In this document: positions 7,363 through 8,552 of the stretch, piece by piece
Numbering within the stretch: position 1 is the stretch's first letter
Layout of the letters: every line of letters starts with the position of its first letter
Origin: JBKJTP01 sp046590195
GTDB taxonomy: Bacteria > Bacteroidota > Ignavibacteria > Palsa-1295
Direction of reading: 5' to 3'
DNA: 8,552 bases
NCBI GenBank assembly: GCA_046590195.1
Contig: JBKJTP010000038.1
Location: forward strand, 1-8,552
Program-made: the position numbers and the translations under genes
The notes under the pieces: model-generated
Seen by the model: only the letters and a program-made list of their open reading frames with translations
Told to the model about the DNA's origin: nothing
The model's database searches: none

Positions 7363-8552
7363 CTAGAATAGTAATCTTCGGTTACGGTAGAGGTTCATCA
7401 AAATGCCTCCCATTAGAAGATTGGTCATGAGGGCCGATCCACCATAGCTCATGAACGGCAAAGGGATACCCACGACAGGCAGCAGTCCCAGCGTCATGCC
7501 GATGTTGATGGTGATGTGCAAGAACCAGATCCCGGTAATGCCTATGGCAAGCACGGACGAGAATTTACTTCGTACGCTACTGGCTATCGCCAAGCCTCTG
7601 AAGATCACGAACGCATAGACAAGTACAAATGCGAGCGACCCAATAAACCCGAATTCCTCGGCAGGCACCGAGATGATGAAGTCGGTCCACTGCTTCGGCA
7701 CATATCGGAGCTGCGTCTGAGTGCCTTCGAGATAGCCCTTTCCGGCAAGCCCGCCGGAGCCGATCGCCATACGGGTCTGGATGACGTTGTAGCCGGCACC
7801 AAGTGGGTCCAACTCAGGATCCAGCAGCACCTGGATACGATTCTTCTGATACGGCTTGAGGCTGTCATAGACGAAGTTCGTCGAGAACGCCGCGCCAATG
7901 ACGATCGCGAAAGCCAGCGCTGTGGCGATCAAGCCCTTCCGAAAAACGAAGAACATAAGTAAGCCGCTGATGAAGACGCCAAGCATCATCGGCGTACGAC
8001 CAAAGAGCGAAACCACCGCTGTGATAGCTGGTGCAACCACAGCAAAGAGCAGAAACAGATCGACCCCTGACCAAAGTAGCGTGACCATTAACAAACCAAG
8101 GAAGATCACCGAGGTACCAGGATCAGGCTCAGCCAAGATCAGCGCAGTCGGCACCAGAATAATACTCATCGTCATGACGAGCGTGCCGATCCTGGTCAGA
8201 TCGCGATCTGTATTGAGATACTTGGCAACAGCCATGATCGTCGCGAGCTTTGCAAGCTCTGAGGGCTGGAATTGGAAGGAGCCGATCGTGATCCAGTTTC
8301 GCTGTCCGTAGACCTCAGTACCGAAGAGCAGTACGTACACGAGAGCAATCAGACCCACAATGTAAAAGGGCCATGTCATCGCTGAAAGCCAACGAACCGG
8401 GATGAACGCCACCACCACCATCACACCGATGCCGGCGAGCGCGAAGGAGAGCTGTTGATTGAAGCGTTGGGCGTTCTCGGCAGCGAATGTTGCGCTGTAA
8501 ATAGCCACGAGTCCGCCGGCGGTCAGCAGCACGATCGAGATGAACGTAGTCA
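7363..8552 (-). CDS. rodA: RodA, SEDS-family peptidoglycan glycosyltransferase (5' end outside window)
   Basis: RodA polymerises lipid II into glycan strands together with a class B penicillin-binding protein in the inner-membrane elongasome. Residue numbers below count from the GTG at 8532. SEDS motifs: RNWI and QPSELAK (about 78-96), EPDPGTS (135-141), DPLGAGY (242-248), AIGSGGLAGKG (256-266), WTDFI with the likely catalytic Asp284, AEEFGFIG (291-298), NIGM (343-346), and LPFMSYGGS (358-366) near the C terminus. The EGTQTQL stretch and the WTDFIISV stretch fit RodA better than FtsW. About ten hydrophobic segments are visible. The frame remains open past 8532 to the window edge (TTFISI precedes), and family members have more N-terminal sequence, so GTG 8532 is probably not the start. 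The stop is TAG, followed by a terminator. Its usual partners mreBCD and the PBP2 gene would lie beyond the window, if present. Confidence 0.95.
   Translation of the reverse strand, partial: TTFISIVLLTAGGLVAIYSATFAAENAQRFNQQLSFALAGIGVMVVVAFIPVRWLSAMTWPFYIVGLIALVYVLLFGTEVYGQRNWITIGSFQFQPSELAKLATIMAVAKYLNTDRDLTRIGTLVMTMSIILVPTALILAEPDPGTSVIFLGLLMVTLLWSGVDLFLLFAVVAPAITAVVSLFGRTPMMLGVFISGLLMFFVFRKGLIATALAFAIVIGAAFSTNFVYDSLKPYQKNRIQVLLDPELDPLGAGYNVIQTRMAIGSGGLAGKGYLEGTQTQLRYVPKQWTDFIISVPAEEFGFIGSLAFVLVYAFVIFRGLAIASSVRSKFSSVLAIGITGIWFLHITINIGMTLGLLPVVGIPLPFMSYGGSALMTNLLMGGILMNLYRNRRLLF

Noticed and set aside
8197..8210. Perfect 14-bp palindrome CAGATCGCGATCTG inside rodA
   Set aside because: It is in-frame coding sequence (TDRDL), about half such a palindrome is expected by chance in a window this size, and the GATC excess raises the odds further.
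7363..8532. GTG at 8532 as the true start of rodA
   Set aside because: The reading frame stays open to the window edge with hydrophobic residues before it, and RodA proteins normally have further N-terminal residues, so the start is most likely outside the window.

Overview
The window holds three genes, all on the minus strand: the 3' part of rodA (7363-8552, open at the window edge), followed by two large paralogous genes for secreted multidomain proteins (3686-7162 and 9-3482). No RNA gene, mobile element, CRISPR array or phage-like gene was seen. The two large proteins carry Sec signal peptides, PKD repeats, ASH-like and cohesin-like modules, and a C-terminal domain of the type IX secretion (T9SS) sorting type. 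With the absence of Shine-Dalgarno sequences, this suggests a bacterium of the Bacteroidota/Chlorobiota lineage. A Kapaibacteriales- or Ignavibacteria-like member is plausible, but this is inference from domain style and is not proven. Base composition looks close to one half G+C.

Layout in the direction of transcription (right to left): rodA encodes the SEDS glycan polymerase of the rod-elongation machinery and ends in a good intrinsic terminator (7300-7333). A near-consensus sigma-70-type promoter (7264-7292) then drives paralog 2 through a leader of about 95 nt. That leader holds a GC-rich hairpin and, right against the start codon, two perfect 7-bp stems interleaved as in an H-type pseudoknot. 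Paralog 2 (1158 aa from the preferred start) is followed by a 200-bp gap with a second sigma-70-type promoter (3607-3635), whose -10 box lies inside a perfect 6-bp inverted repeat. That promoter serves paralog 1 (1157 aa), which ends 8 bp from the window edge.

The paralogs have the same order of parts: signal peptide, N-terminal beta-propeller-like domain of about 340 aa, four PKD repeats, two ASH-like immunoglobulin-fold modules, a cohesin-like module and a T9SS sorting domain. They look like an old tandem duplication and are probably exported across the outer membrane and anchored or released at the cell surface. Their ligand or partner cannot be read from sequence. They appear to be transcribed separately from rodA and probably from each other, so no functional link to cell-wall synthesis is implied.

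The observations most worth a second look are the possible pseudoknot leader of paralog 2, the palindrome over the -10 box of paralog 1, the paired loss of two cysteines in PKD repeat 3 of both paralogs, and a roughly fourfold excess of GATC confined to coding DNA. I found no evidence of a new multi-gene system.
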